From Tsukamurella asaccharolytica (lineage in GTDB: Bacteria; Actinomycetota; Actinomycetes; Mycobacteriales; Mycobacteriaceae): a stretch of DNA of 64,000 nt. The notes below the pieces were generated by a model. It worked only from the letters and a program-made list of their open reading frames with translations, searched no databases and was not told the origin of the DNA. The position numbers and the translations under genes were made by a program. Numbering within the stretch: position 1 is the first letter of the stretch; every line of letters starts with the position of its first letter. Shown here piece by piece: positions 52,539-62,156 of this stretch. The stretch is taken from NCBI RefSeq assembly GCF_007858435.1, contig NZ_VIGW01000001.1:558001-622000 (forward strand). The letters run 5' to 3'.

Positions 52539-53582
52539 ATGAACGTCGCCGGCTTCCTGCGCTGGGTGCTGACCAAACCCCTGATCATCGTTCTGGTGAT
52601 CGCCGCCGGGCTCGCCGGCGGCGCGATCGGGTGGAAGTCGACCACGTCCCACTTCGAGAGCACCGCCGCGGTCCTCGTGATTCCCCCCGGCGCCGGCAGC
52701 ACCAACGCCAAGGACAACCCCTTCACCGACCTCGACTACGGCTCGGCCCAGATCGCGCAGGTGCTCACCGTCGTCGCGCAGGGCCCCCGTGGCCGCGCAG
52801 CACTCGCGGCGGCAGGCGCATCGCCCGACGTCGTCATGGTCGCCTCGGTGGGTGAGGGCAACCCGAAGCAGATCTCCCCGCTCATCACCTACACCGTGTC
52901 CGCGCCCCAGCCTCAACAGGCCGAGGCCGGCGCGAAGGCGCTCATCGACTTCTGGCGCGCCGAGTTCCGGCGGATGCAGGTCGATGCGGGCGTCGTCGGC
53001 AACACCTTCGCCGACCTGCGCGTCCCCGTCGCGCCCACCCCCGGCACCGAGGTGGGCGGCAACGCGATGCGGGCGGCCCTGGGGCTCGCGATGGGCGCCG
53101 CCCTCGCGATGCTGGCGCTGTGCCTCGTCGCCGCAGCCGCGATGGAGGCACTCAAGCGGCGGCGCAGCACGGCCGCCGCCAGCACCCCGGCCGCCGATGC
53201 ACCGACGGAGCAGTTCCCCGTCGTCGCCGCGGCTCCGGCGGCGGAGTCGCCCGCGCTGTCAGGGGTCGTCCCGGCGGCGGAGGACGCACCGTCGCGCACG
53301 GTGCCCGCAGCGATCCCGATCCGGCCCCCCGGCGATGCGGCCCGGCGCGCCATGACCCGGTGGCGCGACCGCGTCGAGGAGGTCCCGGAGGCCGACGAGA
53401 TCCCCCTGCCCGAACTCGACGAAACCGCTCCCCCGGCGCCGGGCGCCACGACCAGCGAGGTCGCGGATCAGCCGGCCACGGGTGCGCCGGGAACCGCCGC
53501 CGACGCGCCGCCGGGCGGGACGGCGCGGGCCGACGAGACCGCGGACGACCTCGAGCTCCCGCGGGCGCAGAGCGCGCGATGA
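52539..53582 (+). CDS. Wzz/Wzc-type chain-length determinant-like membrane protein
   Basis: A 347-residue protein with the two-helix Wzz topology: helix 1 at about residues 12-32, an extracytoplasmic domain to about 175, helix 2 at about 178-205 after the Pro-rich PVAPTPG segment, then a long Ala/Pro/Glu-rich cytoplasmic tail (about 210-347). Such proteins set polysaccharide chain length or tune the polymerase. No Walker motif is present, so a partner kinase, if any, is elsewhere. The stop overlaps the polymerase start (ATGA). Confidence 0.82.
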   Translation: MNVAGFLRWVLTKPLIIVLVIAAGLAGGAIGWKSTTSHFESTAAVLVIPPGAGSTNAKDNPFTDLDYGSAQIAQVLTVVAQGPRGRAALAAAGASPDVVMVASVGEGNPKQISPLITYTVSAPQPQQAEAGAKALIDFWRAEFRRMQVDAGVVGNTFADLRVPVAPTPGTEVGGNAMRAALGLAMGAALAMLALCLVAAAAMEALKRRRSTAAASTPAADAPTEQFPVVAAAPAAESPALSGVVPAAEDAPSRTVPAAIPIRPPGDAARRAMTRWRDRVEEVPEADEIPLPELDETAPPAPGATTSEVADQPATGAPGTAADAPPGGTARADETADDLELPRAQSAR

Positions 53583-54955
53583 CGCTCGTCACCGACCGCG
53601 GTGCGCTGTCGGCGACGGAGACCCGGCAGGCGGTGCGGAACACCGAAGGAACGCAGGACAGGCCGCCCGACCTCGCGTTCGCACTCTTCGTCGGCACCGC
53701 CTGCTTCTTCCTCCTCGGGATGCAGCAGACCTTCACCGTGCCCGGGACGTTCGGGCTGAGCGTGGGGCAGGCGATGTTCGCCGCCGCCGGCATCACGTGG
53801 GTGTGCTTGAACATCACGGGGTTCTCGGGCCCGATCCGCGAGCGCATCACCCTCGTCACGGTGCTGCTGTACGTGACCACCTCGTTCCTGTCCTTCGGTG
53901 CCAGCATGATGCGCGGCGTGCCGCACGTCGCCCAGATCGCGCTCGACCGCTACGTGCTGGGCGACCTGTACATCCTCGGCACCGTGCTGTTCCTGCTCAC
54001 CGTGATCCGATCCGTGGGTGGCCTCCGCATCGTGCTCGGCGGGCTCGTTCTCGGCGCGACCCTGTCCGCCTGGTTCGGCCTGGTCAAGGTGGGGACCGGC
54101 ATCGACCTCGCGGTCTATTTCACGCTGCCCGGACTCAACTTCAGCGATTACCAGATCGTCACGAATCTCATGCGCGAGGGTGTGGCCCGTCCCCAGGGGA
54201 GTGCCGGCCATCCCCTCGAGCTCAGCGCCGTGCTCACGGTCATCACACCGCTGGCGCTCGCGCTGGCCTTCGACGCCCGCGCACGACAGACCGCGACCTT
54301 CTGGATCTGGATCAGCTGTGCGGCGATCCTCGCGGGCGGGGCGCTGGTGACGCTGTCCCGGTCCGCGGTCGTCGGCACGGTGGCAGCCCTCATCGTCATG
54401 TGCTGGCGCTGGCCGATCACCCGCGTCGCCGTCGGATTGGTGGCCGGCGGGGCCGCGTTCGGCCTGGGCCTGCTGTTCCAGATGAAATTCGTCTCGTCGA
54501 TGGTCACGGTGTTCGCCGGGGCCCTCGGTGACGACTCGCTCCATTCCCGCCAGCGCGGAATCGACTACGCGCGGGAGAACTTCTGGGAGCATCCCTGGCT
54601 CGGGCAGGGCGTCGGCGCGTACCCGGCGCTCAAGCAGCCCGTGCTCGACAACCAGTACATCTCCCGCCTCATGGAGGCGGGCGTCATCGGGCTCGCGACG
54701 TTCGTCGCCGCGCTGGTCATCGCCCTCGTGTTGGCGTGCCGCGCGTCGGCGGCGAAGGATCAGGCCATCGCGGAGCTCGGCGGAGGGATCGCGGGCTGCA
54801 TCGCCGCGATGCTGGTCATCTCCCTGATCCTCGATACTGCCGGCTTCATCCAGATCTGGTACTTGACCTGGCTCTTCGTGGCACTCGCGGGCGTCGTGTA
54901 CAGCTTGCGCCGGGAATCCGAGGCCTCCACTCCCGCGCCGGTGACCACGCGATAG
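53579..54955 (+). CDS. Wzy/O-antigen ligase-like polysaccharide polymerase
   Basis: A 458-residue polytopic protein with about 11 helices and one large extracytoplasmic loop, as in the Wzy_C/O-antigen ligase family. The key loop has GSAGHPLELSAVL (about 201-213) and RQRGIDYAREN...HPWLGQGVGAYP (about 325-352), with the conserved R/H-rich G-x-G pattern of this family; ALVTLSRSAVVGT (about 257-269) is also typical. It likely joins flipped repeat units. Last gene of the exopolysaccharide locus. Confidence 0.87.
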   Translation: MTLVTDRGALSATETRQAVRNTEGTQDRPPDLAFALFVGTACFFLLGMQQTFTVPGTFGLSVGQAMFAAAGITWVCLNITGFSGPIRERITLVTVLLYVTTSFLSFGASMMRGVPHVAQIALDRYVLGDLYILGTVLFLLTVIRSVGGLRIVLGGLVLGATLSAWFGLVKVGTGIDLAVYFTLPGLNFSDYQIVTNLMREGVARPQGSAGHPLELSAVLTVITPLALALAFDARARQTATFWIWISCAAILAGGALVTLSRSAVVGTVAALIVMCWRWPITRVAVGLVAGGAAFGLGLLFQMKFVSSMVTVFAGALGDDSLHSRQRGIDYARENFWEHPWLGQGVGAYPALKQPVLDNQYISRLMEAGVIGLATFVAALVIALVLACRASAAKDQAIAELGGGIAGCIAAMLVISLILDTAGFIQIWYLTWLFVALAGVVYSLRRESEASTPAPVTTR

Positions 54956-54991
54956 CTCGTCACACGGCGGCGGGTCGGAGCCCGGGAGCGG

Positions 54992-55903
54992 TCAGGCCTC
55001 CGCGGCGCGGGCCGCGGGCGACGTGGCGAGGTACGCGACGGCCTGCGCGGTGGAGCCGATCGACGCCGGGTCGAAGTTCGGCTTGAAGTAGATGAGCGTG
55101 AACTTGATGACGGAGCGGATCTTCGGCAGCAGGTTCTTATGCGAGGCCTTGAGGTACTCCCACCACAGTCGCGGATAGGAGTAGCTGAAGTTCGGGTTCG
55201 TGCGGAGCATGTAGCCGGTTGTGCGGTGCAGGGTCAGCCCGAGGAAGAAGACGATCGTCAGCATCGCCCGCACGCGGTGCAGGTAGCTGGGGTCGAAGTA
55301 CGTCGCCACGTCGTGCGCGACGGACCGGTGCTCGACCTCCTCGGCGCCGTGCCAACGGCAGATGTCCGCCATCACGGGGTTCACGTCGTAGTCGTCCCAC
55401 GCGTTGTTGAGCGCGAAGACGCCGAGGATCGCGGTGTAGTGCTCGATGCCGGCGATCAGCCAGAGTCGCTGCACCATGTCGTTGTACCGGGCACGGTCCG
55501 ACCGGTAGCGACGCGGCGCGAGGATCTTGCGGAAGATGTACTCGGCCTGCCGCGCGAGCGGAGCAGTGTCGATGCCGCAGCGCTCCAGGTACTCGGCGAG
55601 GGCCCGGTCGTGCGATTCGGCGTGCATCGCCTCCTGCCCGATGAAGCCGCGCATGGTGCGGGCGAGGTCCTCGTCCTTCACGTACGGGAGAGCCTCGACG
55701 TACACCTCGCAGAACCAGCGCTCGCCCTCGGGGAGGATGGCGTGCAGGACGCTACTGACGATGTCGCTGGCTACAGGCTCGCCCGGGATCCACTCCAACG
55801 GAACGGCGTCCCAGTCGAACTCGACGTTGCGGGCGTGGATCTCCACGCCGACGGGTTCCGCGGCGCAGACCTCGGTCTCGGCCTTGCTGCTGAGGGACAC
55901 CAT
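54992..55903 (-). CDS. PF10118-type predicted metal-dependent hydrolase
   Basis: A 303-residue protein I recognise as the PF10118 family. It looks ferritin-like or diiron-like: FIGQEAMHAESHDRAL (about 86-101) and EEVEHRSVAHDV (about 189-200) supply Glu and His residues spaced as in helical metal sites, and the sequence is largely alpha-helical. The reaction is not established. ATG 55903 with GGAG just upstream is chosen over the TTG at 55993. The TetR gene lies 100 bp upstream on the same strand. Confidence 0.82.
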   Translation of the reverse strand: MVSLSSKAETEVCAAEPVGVEIHARNVEFDWDAVPLEWIPGEPVASDIVSSVLHAILPEGERWFCEVYVEALPYVKDEDLARTMRGFIGQEAMHAESHDRALAEYLERCGIDTAPLARQAEYIFRKILAPRRYRSDRARYNDMVQRLWLIAGIEHYTAILGVFALNNAWDDYDVNPVMADICRWHGAEEVEHRSVAHDVATYFDPSYLHRVRAMLTIVFFLGLTLHRTTGYMLRTNPNFSYSYPRLWWEYLKASHKNLLPKIRSVIKFTLIYFKPNFDPASIGSTAQAVAYLATSPAARAAEA

Positions 55904-56002
55904 GCTCGACTCCAGCCCTGGTCGGATCCATTCGTACAGTGGTGTAGGAACTGATTCCGAAGTCTGGTACGCCTCGGATGATATGTCAAGCAAAGGTTCC
56001 TA

Positions 56003-56593
56003 TCACTGCGCCTCCGCGTGGGAGTGCACCCGGTTCAGACGTCCGGCCAGGTAGCTCTCCATCGTCGCCGTGCACGAGGCGGACGGCCGCGGGGCCGAAC
56101 GGGGCCGGGGCGCGGACGAGCGGAGCACCGCCTCGCCGATCACGATGCTCCAGATCCCGCGGACCGTCGCGGCGGCCTCCTCGCCGTCGAGCCCGAGGTC
56201 GCGGACGCCGTCGGTCAGGTCCGACAGATGGTTCCGCGTGAACTCCTCGAACCCGATGTAGCCGTCCAGGATGCCGGCGAGCGCCCAGGGCTGCGCCTCG
56301 AGGAACCGCACCACCGCCTCCGACGCCTGAACGACGCGCTCGCACGGATCCTCCGGCAGTCGATCGCGCCGGTAGTCGGCGACACCGTCGTGCCTACTGA
56401 ACAGGTAGCCGAGCAGCTCGCTCTTCGACGCGAAGTAGTAGTAGATCCCCATGGGGCTCGTACCCAGCCGGTCGGCGAGCCGGCGCATCGACAGCCCGGC
56501 GTATCCCTCCTCCGCCATGATCTCGGTCGCCGTCGCGACGATCTTGTCCCTGCTCATCCGGGGTGGTCTGCCTTGGCGGATCGTCGTATCCAT
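56003..56593 (-). CDS. TetR/AcrR family regulator
   Basis: A 196-residue repressor. The N-terminal helix-turn-helix is clear: IVATATEIMAEEGYAGLSMRRLADRLGTSPMGIYYYFASKSELL (residues about 18-60 in order). The C-terminal domain (VRFLEAQPWALAGILDGYIGFEEF, about 93-116) binds an unknown ligand, likely lipophilic. It probably controls the downstream PF10118 gene on the same strand. Confidence 0.93.
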   Translation of the reverse strand: MDTTIRQGRPPRMSRDKIVATATEIMAEEGYAGLSMRRLADRLGTSPMGIYYYFASKSELLGYLFSRHDGVADYRRDRLPEDPCERVVQASEAVVRFLEAQPWALAGILDGYIGFEEFTRNHLSDLTDGVRDLGLDGEEAAATVRGIWSIVIGEAVLRSSAPRPRSAPRPSASCTATMESYLAGRLNRVHSHAEAQ

Positions 56594-56692
56594 ACGGTGC
56601 GGCGCCTCCTGTCGGGAATACCTGCTCTCCTCTATTCGAAGCCGAGGTCGCCGCGGATGGGACGGGCCCTTCGATCGGCTCCCCCGCGGGCC

Positions 56693-57127
56693 TCAGCCGA
56701 GCGCGTCCAAGTGCGCCGAGAGCCCCTTGGCCCCGTCGGTGAACAGCTTGTTCACGGCGAGGGTGAAGACGGGCTCGAGGAAGCGGAACGCGCCGTGGAA
56801 GGTGAACTCCACCGCGTAGGTGACGGCGCTCCCCGCCCCCTCGGGGGCGATGGTGATGGTGTCGACCGCGGTCAACGAGCTCTTGTGCCCGCGGAGCCGG
56901 ATCAGCGAGGTGGGCTCGAGATCGGTGAGTTCGTAGTCGAGGTCGGTGCGGGCGCCGGCGAACCTGCTCGTCACCCGGTAGACCGAGCCCACCCCGCCGT
57001 CGCCGGCGAGGCGCGTGACCGCGATCGCATTGGGATCCCACTGCTGCGCGTGGGTGAAGTCGGCCAGGTACGCGAAGACGGCGTCCGCGGGTGCCGAGGT
57101 GTGCACGGTCTGCTGCTTGGTGATCAT
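56693..57127 (-). CDS. SRPBCC (polyketide cyclase/START-like) protein
   Basis: A 144-residue helix-grip protein. The VHTSAPADAVFAYLADF opening, WDP in THAQQWDPN (about 28-36) and SLIRLRGHKSSL in the mid-beta-sheet are typical of the SRPBCC superfamily, which binds hydrophobic ligands. No catalytic residues can be named. ATG 57127 is preceded by GAAGGA. It lies 52 bp downstream of an SDR gene on the same strand, so the two may act on one lipophilic compound. Confidence 0.87.
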   Translation of the reverse strand: MITKQQTVHTSAPADAVFAYLADFTHAQQWDPNAIAVTRLAGDGGVGSVYRVTSRFAGARTDLDYELTDLEPTSLIRLRGHKSSLTAVDTITIAPEGAGSAVTYAVEFTFHGAFRFLEPVFTLAVNKLFTDGAKGLSAHLDALG

Positions 57128-57179
57128 GAGCTGTCCTTCCAGAGGTGTGCGAGACGGATCGGGTCGAGCGAGGCGCGGA

Positions 57180-58127
57180 TCAGGGGGTGATGCCGGCGAA
57201 GGAGCACACCTGGCGCCACACGGCGCGGCGATCGTCGTCGCTGAACTCGGTGCGGCGCAGGTAGTGCTCGGGTCGCTCGGCACGGTCATGCCAGAATCTG
57301 CCGTTGCTCGGCTTCGGCTTCGTCGCCGCCAGCCACACCGCCGTATCCGCGCCCTGGTCGGCGTTCCGCAGCAGAGCGCCCGCCAGTTTCGTGAAGCCGG
57401 GCAGCGAGTCGGCGATACCGGGGGTGGACACCCACCCGGGGTGCATCCCCGCCACGGTCACCTCCGCCGACTCCCACCGCCGCGCCAGGAGGGGCACCAT
57501 CGCCACTTGGACGCGCTTGCTCCGTGCGTACGCGGTGGCTGCCTTGTACTCACCGGTGCGGTAGTCGAGATCGTCGACGGGGAGCTCCGCGGTGTACATA
57601 CCGCCCGACGACATGAAGATCACGCGGGCGTCGGCACTGGCGGCCAACTGCGGCAGGAGCAGGTCGGTCAGGAGCACCGGCCCCAGCACGTGCGTCGCGA
57701 GCGACAGTTCGTGGCCGTTGCCGGCGGCCGTCCACTCCGGCGGCATCACACCGGCGTTGTGCACGATCACGTCCACGCCGTGCGGCGCGAGGCGGGCGGC
57801 CAGGCCGGGGAGCCCCTCGAGGTCGGAGACGTCACCGAGCTCGACGAGGACGGTGGCGTCCGGATGGCGACGGAGGATCCCGCCCCGCACCTCGGTGGCG
57901 CGCGCACTGTCGCGCCCGACGATGACGACCGTCGCACCCAGGGCCACGACCTGCTCGGCGATGGCGGCTCCGATGCCCGACGTGGCGCCGGTGACGACGA
58001 CGGTGCGCCCGGCCAGCGATTCGGGACGCGGATCGCCACCGTCCCACCGCATCCTTCGCAGTGCGAAGCCGATGTTCGAGTAGCCGAACGCGATCGACCG
58101 ATCCAGCGCCGAATCCAACAGACTCAT
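57180..58127 (-). CDS. Short-chain dehydrogenase (DHRS12-like)
   Basis: A 315-residue SDR with an N-terminal extension of about 40 residues (FGYSNIGFALRRMRW) found in DHRS12-like proteins. TGATSGIGAA (about 46-55) binds NAD(P), HNAG is at about 121-124, and MSSGGMY plus YARSK (about 170-200) give Ser, Tyr and Lys. The HPGWVSTPGI motif follows. Substrate probably a lipid or retinoid-like alcohol/ketone, by family analogy only. Transcribed with the SRPBCC gene. Confidence 0.88.
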   Translation of the reverse strand: MSLLDSALDRSIAFGYSNIGFALRRMRWDGGDPRPESLAGRTVVVTGATSGIGAAIAEQVVALGATVVIVGRDSARATEVRGGILRRHPDATVLVELGDVSDLEGLPGLAARLAPHGVDVIVHNAGVMPPEWTAAGNGHELSLATHVLGPVLLTDLLLPQLAASADARVIFMSSGGMYTAELPVDDLDYRTGEYKAATAYARSKRVQVAMVPLLARRWESAEVTVAGMHPGWVSTPGIADSLPGFTKLAGALLRNADQGADTAVWLAATKPKPSNGRFWHDRAERPEHYLRRTEFSDDDRRAVWRQVCSFAGITP

Positions 58128-58168
58128 TCTCGAGGCCCTTCTCTCTTCTCACTCGGGTCTACCGCAGG

Positions 58169-58200
58169 GCCGGGGCGGCCGCGGATGCGGCCGCCCCGGC
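58169..58200. terminator. Perfect 14-bp GC hairpin after the fasciclin gene
   Basis: GCCGGGGCGGCCGC (58169-58182) pairs with GCGGCCGCCCCGGC (58187-58200) around a GGAT tetraloop. It lies 24 bp beyond the fasciclin stop and before the SDR start on the minus strand. No T-run. Confidence 0.65.
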
Positions 58201-58223
58201 GTCCAACGCTCGTAGGCGCTGAT

Positions 58224-58913
58224 CTAGTTGGGCATCAAGACGGTGTCGATGAGGTAGACCGTCGCGTTCGCGGTCTTGACGCCGCCACACACCACCGTCG
58301 CGTCGCCGACCTTCACGGTGGACTGCGGAGTGCCGGTCACGGTGACCTCGCCGCCCTCGACGGTCTTGTGCGTGCCCGCCACCTGCTCAGGAGCAAGCTG
58401 ACCCGGAACGACGTGGTACGTCAGGATCTTCGTCAGCAGCGCATCGTCGACCTTGAGCTTCTCGATGGTCTCCGCCGGGATCTTGGCGAACGCCGCGTCC
58501 GTGGGCGCGAACACCGTGAACTGCCCGCCGTTGAGAGTGTCGACCAGGTTCACCTTGGGATTGAGCTTGCCCGAGATCGCCGAGGTGAGGGTGGTCAACA
58601 GCGGATTGTTCGAGGCCGCAGTCGCCACCGGAGCTGCTCCCATCCCTGCGACCGAACCGGGGCCGGAGGGGTTCTGCGCGGCGTAGTCCGCGCAGCCGGC
58701 GCCGAACAGCGCCGAGGCACCCGCCGCAGGCGCGCTCGTCATCGGGCTGGACATCGCGCCCGACATGGGCTGGGTCGACGTCGCGGACGTCATGCCGGTC
58801 GTGGCCGAAGCGCTATCGCCGCTGCTGTCGCTGCTACACCCGGCGACGAGACCGACGACCAGACCCGCCGCTGCGATCGCTGCCGAACCCCTACGGAACT
58901 TCGTGTCAATCAT
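58224..58913 (-). CDS. Fasciclin-domain lipoprotein (MPT70/MPB83-like)
   Basis: A 229-residue lipoprotein: lipobox LVAGC with Cys26. A Ser/Met/Thr/Ala-rich linker (residues 27-65; MSGAMSSPM) precedes a single fasciclin domain with [15 protein letters not shown] (about 131-145), [11 protein letters not shown] (about 161-171) and [10 protein letters not shown] at the end. Two Cys (GCADY, VVCGG) match the MPB83/MPT70 disulfide. It is expected to act in cell-surface adhesion. ATG 58913 has GAGGGAG upstream. Confidence 0.92.
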   Translation of the reverse strand: MIDTKFRRGSAAIAAAGLVVGLVAGCSSDSSGDSASATTGMTSATSTQPMSGAMSSPMTSAPAAGASALFGAGCADYAAQNPSGPGSVAGMGAAPVATAASNNPLLTTLTSAISGKLNPKVNLVDTLNGGQFTVFAPTDAAFAKIPAETIEKLKVDDALLTKILTYHVVPGQLAPEQVAGTHKTVEGGEVTVTGTPQSTVKVGDATVVCGGVKTANATVYLIDTVLMPN

Positions 58914-59257
58914 TTCAACTCCCTCGTCGAATTACCTAGACACGAAGTATTCGACGCAGAAGTCGATCCGGATGGGATCGGACGAAACGGACTGCCGTGA
59001 TCCCTCGGCCGGAGCAGGTCATCTGACGACCTGGGGCACGAGTCAACCTGGTCAGATCAGGTGGTGAGCTGCGGATCGGGATTGATGAAGATTCACGAGT
59101 AAAGGTTCCCGCAGCAGACGGTAGGCAACACCCAAGTACCGCGGCACGCTCCGCGAAGTTAACTTGGTCACACTGGCGATGCGAGCCGGCGCCAGCATCC
59201 ACGGCCAGGCTCACCGATCATCGCCACCGCCCCGACCATCATCCGCTAGGAGTCCTC
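58914..59257. promoter_or_regulatory. 344-bp divergent region between fasciclin and aldehyde dehydrogenase genes
   Basis: No gene is seen. A CGTCGAAT-N16-ATTCGACG inverted repeat (58925-58932, 58949-58956) lies just upstream of the fasciclin gene. A perfect 10-bp palindrome AAGTTAACTT (59156-59165) lies about 92 bp upstream of the aldehyde dehydrogenase start. Both could be operators; no regulator is adjacent. Confidence 0.45.
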
Positions 59258-60712
59258 GTGATCGACGTCTCGAACCTTCCCACTGACCTTCTCGTCGGGG
59301 GCGAGTGGCGACCGGCACAGGACCGGTTCAGCACCCCCAATCCGGCGACCGGCGAGGAGCTCATCACGCTGTCGGCGGCGTCGACATCCGACGTCGACGA
59401 CGCCGTGGACGCCGCGACCGCCGCCTTCCAGGGCGACTGGGGCGCCACCGCCCCTTCGCAGCGAGGGATACTGCTCCACCGACTGGCCGATCTGGTCGAG
59501 CGCGACAGCGAGCAGCTCGCGAGGCTCGAGTCGCTGGACATGGGTCGTCCCCTCGGCATGAGCTCAGCACTCATGCTTCCGAATTTCATTGCAACACTGC
59601 GTTACTACGCAGGGTGGGCCGACAAGATCAACGGTGAGGCGATCGCCACAGACGGATACCTCGGCGCAGCCGTGCCACAGCACGCCTATACCCGCCGCGA
59701 GGCGATGGGAGTGATCGCGGCGATCGTGCCGTGGAACGCTCCACTGATGATCCTGGGGTGGAAACTGGCCCCGGCGTTGGCCTGTGGCAACGCCATCATC
59801 ATCAAGCCCGCCGAGGACGCCTCGCTCTCCATCCTGCGACTCGGCGAACTGATCACGGAGGCCGGCTTCCCACCCGGCACCGTCAACGTGCTCCCCGGCA
59901 TCGGGAAGGTGGCCGGTGAGGCGCTCGCACTGCACCCCGGCATCGCGAAGATCTCGTTCACCGGATCCACCGCCGTCGGCCGCACGATCCTGCAGAACTC
60001 CGCGACCAACTTCAAGCGCACTGCGCTCGAGCTCGGCGGAAAGGCTCCGCAGATCGTCTTCGGTGACGCCGATCTCGACGCCGCGATCGAAGGTTGCGCC
60101 ATGGGCATGTTCTTCAACCAGGGGCAGGTATGCGCCGCCGGCACCCGGATCCTCGCGCATCGCTCGGTGTACGACGCGGTGCTCGACGGCCTCTCAGGTG
60201 CGGCCCGCGGGCAGGTGCTCGGCGACCCCTTCGACCCCGAATCCACCATGGGGCCGCTGGTCAACGCCGCGCAGCGCGACAAGGTGATCGGCCTGGTCCA
60301 GCAGGGCCGGGCCGAGGGCGCCGACGTGGTGGCCGGCGGCACGGCCCCGGACCGCCCTGGATTCTACGTCGAGCCCACCGTACTGGCCGGCACCAACGAC
60401 ATGGTGGTCGCTCGCGAGGAGATCTTCGGACCGGTAGGCCTGGTCACGCCGTTCGACTCCGACGACGACGCCGTGTCGCTGGCCAACGACAACCAGTACG
60501 GCCTGTCTGCCACGGTCTGGACCACCGACCTGTCTCGCGCGCACCGCATCGCGGCCCGCGTGCACGCCGGCGCGATCGGGGTCAACGGCTGGTCGCCGCT
60601 GGCGCCGCAGCTGCCCTGGGGCGGCGTCAAGGCCAGCGGCGTCGGCCGCGAGCTGGGGTACGAGGGAATCCTCTCGTACACCGAACCCAAGACCGTCACC
60701 GTAGTTCTGTAG
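59258..60712 (+). CDS. NAD(P)-dependent aldehyde dehydrogenase
   Basis: A 484-residue ALDH with catalytic Cys292 (GQVCAAGTR), base Glu258 (LELGGKAP), PWNAPLM (about 159-165) and FTGSTAVGR (about 234-242). It resembles betaine/phenylacetaldehyde/aminoaldehyde-type enzymes. With an APC permease and a flavin amine oxidase downstream, it likely oxidises the aldehyde made by amine oxidation. GTG 59258 has TAGGAG 6 nt upstream. Confidence 0.92.
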   Translation: MIDVSNLPTDLLVGGEWRPAQDRFSTPNPATGEELITLSAASTSDVDDAVDAATAAFQGDWGATAPSQRGILLHRLADLVERDSEQLARLESLDMGRPLGMSSALMLPNFIATLRYYAGWADKINGEAIATDGYLGAAVPQHAYTRREAMGVIAAIVPWNAPLMILGWKLAPALACGNAIIIKPAEDASLSILRLGELITEAGFPPGTVNVLPGIGKVAGEALALHPGIAKISFTGSTAVGRTILQNSATNFKRTALELGGKAPQIVFGDADLDAAIEGCAMGMFFNQGQVCAAGTRILAHRSVYDAVLDGLSGAARGQVLGDPFDPESTMGPLVNAAQRDKVIGLVQQGRAEGADVVAGGTAPDRPGFYVEPTVLAGTNDMVVAREEIFGPVGLVTPFDSDDDAVSLANDNQYGLSATVWTTDLSRAHRIAARVHAGAIGVNGWSPLAPQLPWGGVKASGVGRELGYEGILSYTEPKTVTVVL

Positions 60713-60720
60713 GTGTGCAG

Positions 60721-62148
60721 ATGACGGAGGAGGGCCGGTTCGGCAAGGGAACCCGCACCACAGAGCCCACCGGGGGATCCACCGCACTACGCGGCTCCAT
60801 CGGAGTCGGCGGGATCGTCTTCCTGGTGATCGCCGGGGCCGCGCCGTTGACCGCGGTGGCCGGCTCGCTCCCGGTGATGATCGCCACGGGGAACGGGGCG
60901 GGCGCCCCGCTCGCGTACATCTGCGCCGCCGTGGTCCTGCTGGTGTTCAGCGTCGGCTACGCCACCATGAGCGGTGCGGTCACCGACGCCGGCGCCTTCT
61001 ACGCCTACGTCACCAAGGGGCTGGGGCGCGACCCGGGGCTCGGCGCCGCAGGGGTGGCGCTACTGGCCTACACCACCATCCAGGCGGCGATCTACGGCCT
61101 CGCGGCGAGCACGCTGCGCGACGTGGTGGCGAAGTTCGGCGGGCCTGACCTGCCCTGGTGGTTGTGGGCGTTCGTGCTGATGGCGCTGGTCGGCGTGCTC
61201 GGCTATCGCAGCATCGACCTGGGGGTCAAGGTCCTCGGCGTGCTGTTGGCCGCCGAGATCGCCCTGATCGTGGCGCTCTCGGCCGCCGTGCTGTTCCGGG
61301 GTGGAGCGCACGGCGTGGACACGGTCTCGTTCACGCCCTCGGCCTTCTTCTCCGGATCTCCCGGGATCGCTCTGATGTTCGCCATCGGCTCGTTCGTCGG
61401 CTTCGAGGCCACCGCCCTCTACGGCGAGGAGTCGCGTGACCCGCGGCGCACCGTCCCGAGGGCCACCTACGTCTCAGTGATCACAGTCGGCGTCCTGTAC
61501 GCGCTGGCCAGCTGGGCCGTGGTCCTCGCCTTCGGCAGCGACCGGGTGGCCGACACGGCACGCCAGGACGCAGCCGGCCTCACCATCACCGCGGCCACCC
61601 GCTTCCTCGGCCCGGTGGCCGCGGACGTGATGCTTGTGATGCTGGTGACCAGCCTCTTCGCGGCACTTCTTGCCTTTCACAATGCCATCGTCCGCTATCT
61701 GTTCGCGCTGTCGCGGTCCGGGCACGCCCCTGCGGCCCTGGCGACCGTGCATCCGCGGCACAGCTCGCCACACGTCGGCTCATTGGTCCAGACCGCAGGG
61801 GCGGCGGTGTTGGTGGGGGCGTTCGCCCTCGCCGGCAGCGACCCGGTGCTCCAGCTGTTCACCTGGATGGCCGGAGTGTCCATCGTGTCGATCCTGCTGC
61901 TGATGGTGCTGACGTCGGTGGCGATCATCGTCTACTTCCGCCGCGACGGCTCCGATACCCGGCTCTGGCAGACCCGCATCGCCCCGGTGCTGGGTACTCT
62001 CGGCCTGCTCGGCATCACAGCCCTGGTGATCAGCAACTTCACCACCCTGATCGATGGCTCGCCCACACTGGCGGGAATCCTCCTCACCCTGATCGCGACC
62101 ACCTTCCTGGCGGCAATCGCGTACGGACGCCTCACCTCAGATCGTTAG
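60721..62148 (+). CDS. APC family amino acid/amine permease
   Basis: A 475-residue, 12-helix amino acid-polyamine-organocation transporter. GSIGVGGIVFLVIAGAAPL (helix 1, about 25-43) has the unwound Gly-rich site; FVGFEATALYGEESRDPRRTVPRA (helix 6 and loop, about 225-248) is characteristic. It probably imports the amine oxidised by the next gene product. The start is 8 nt after the dehydrogenase stop. No regulator is linked. Confidence 0.92.
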   Translation: MTEEGRFGKGTRTTEPTGGSTALRGSIGVGGIVFLVIAGAAPLTAVAGSLPVMIATGNGAGAPLAYICAAVVLLVFSVGYATMSGAVTDAGAFYAYVTKGLGRDPGLGAAGVALLAYTTIQAAIYGLAASTLRDVVAKFGGPDLPWWLWAFVLMALVGVLGYRSIDLGVKVLGVLLAAEIALIVALSAAVLFRGGAHGVDTVSFTPSAFFSGSPGIALMFAIGSFVGFEATALYGEESRDPRRTVPRATYVSVITVGVLYALASWAVVLAFGSDRVADTARQDAAGLTITAATRFLGPVAADVMLVMLVTSLFAALLAFHNAIVRYLFALSRSGHAPAALATVHPRHSSPHVGSLVQTAGAAVLVGAFALAGSDPVLQLFTWMAGVSIVSILLLMVLTSVAIIVYFRRDGSDTRLWQTRIAPVLGTLGLLGITALVISNFTTLIDGSPTLAGILLTLIATTFLAAIAYGRLTSDR

Positions 62149-62156
62149 GACAACTC

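Noticed and set aside
55904-55993. A longer start (TTG 55993) for the PF10118 protein
   Set aside because: ATG 55903 has a ribosome binding site and the family domain starts well after it; TTG is a rare start.
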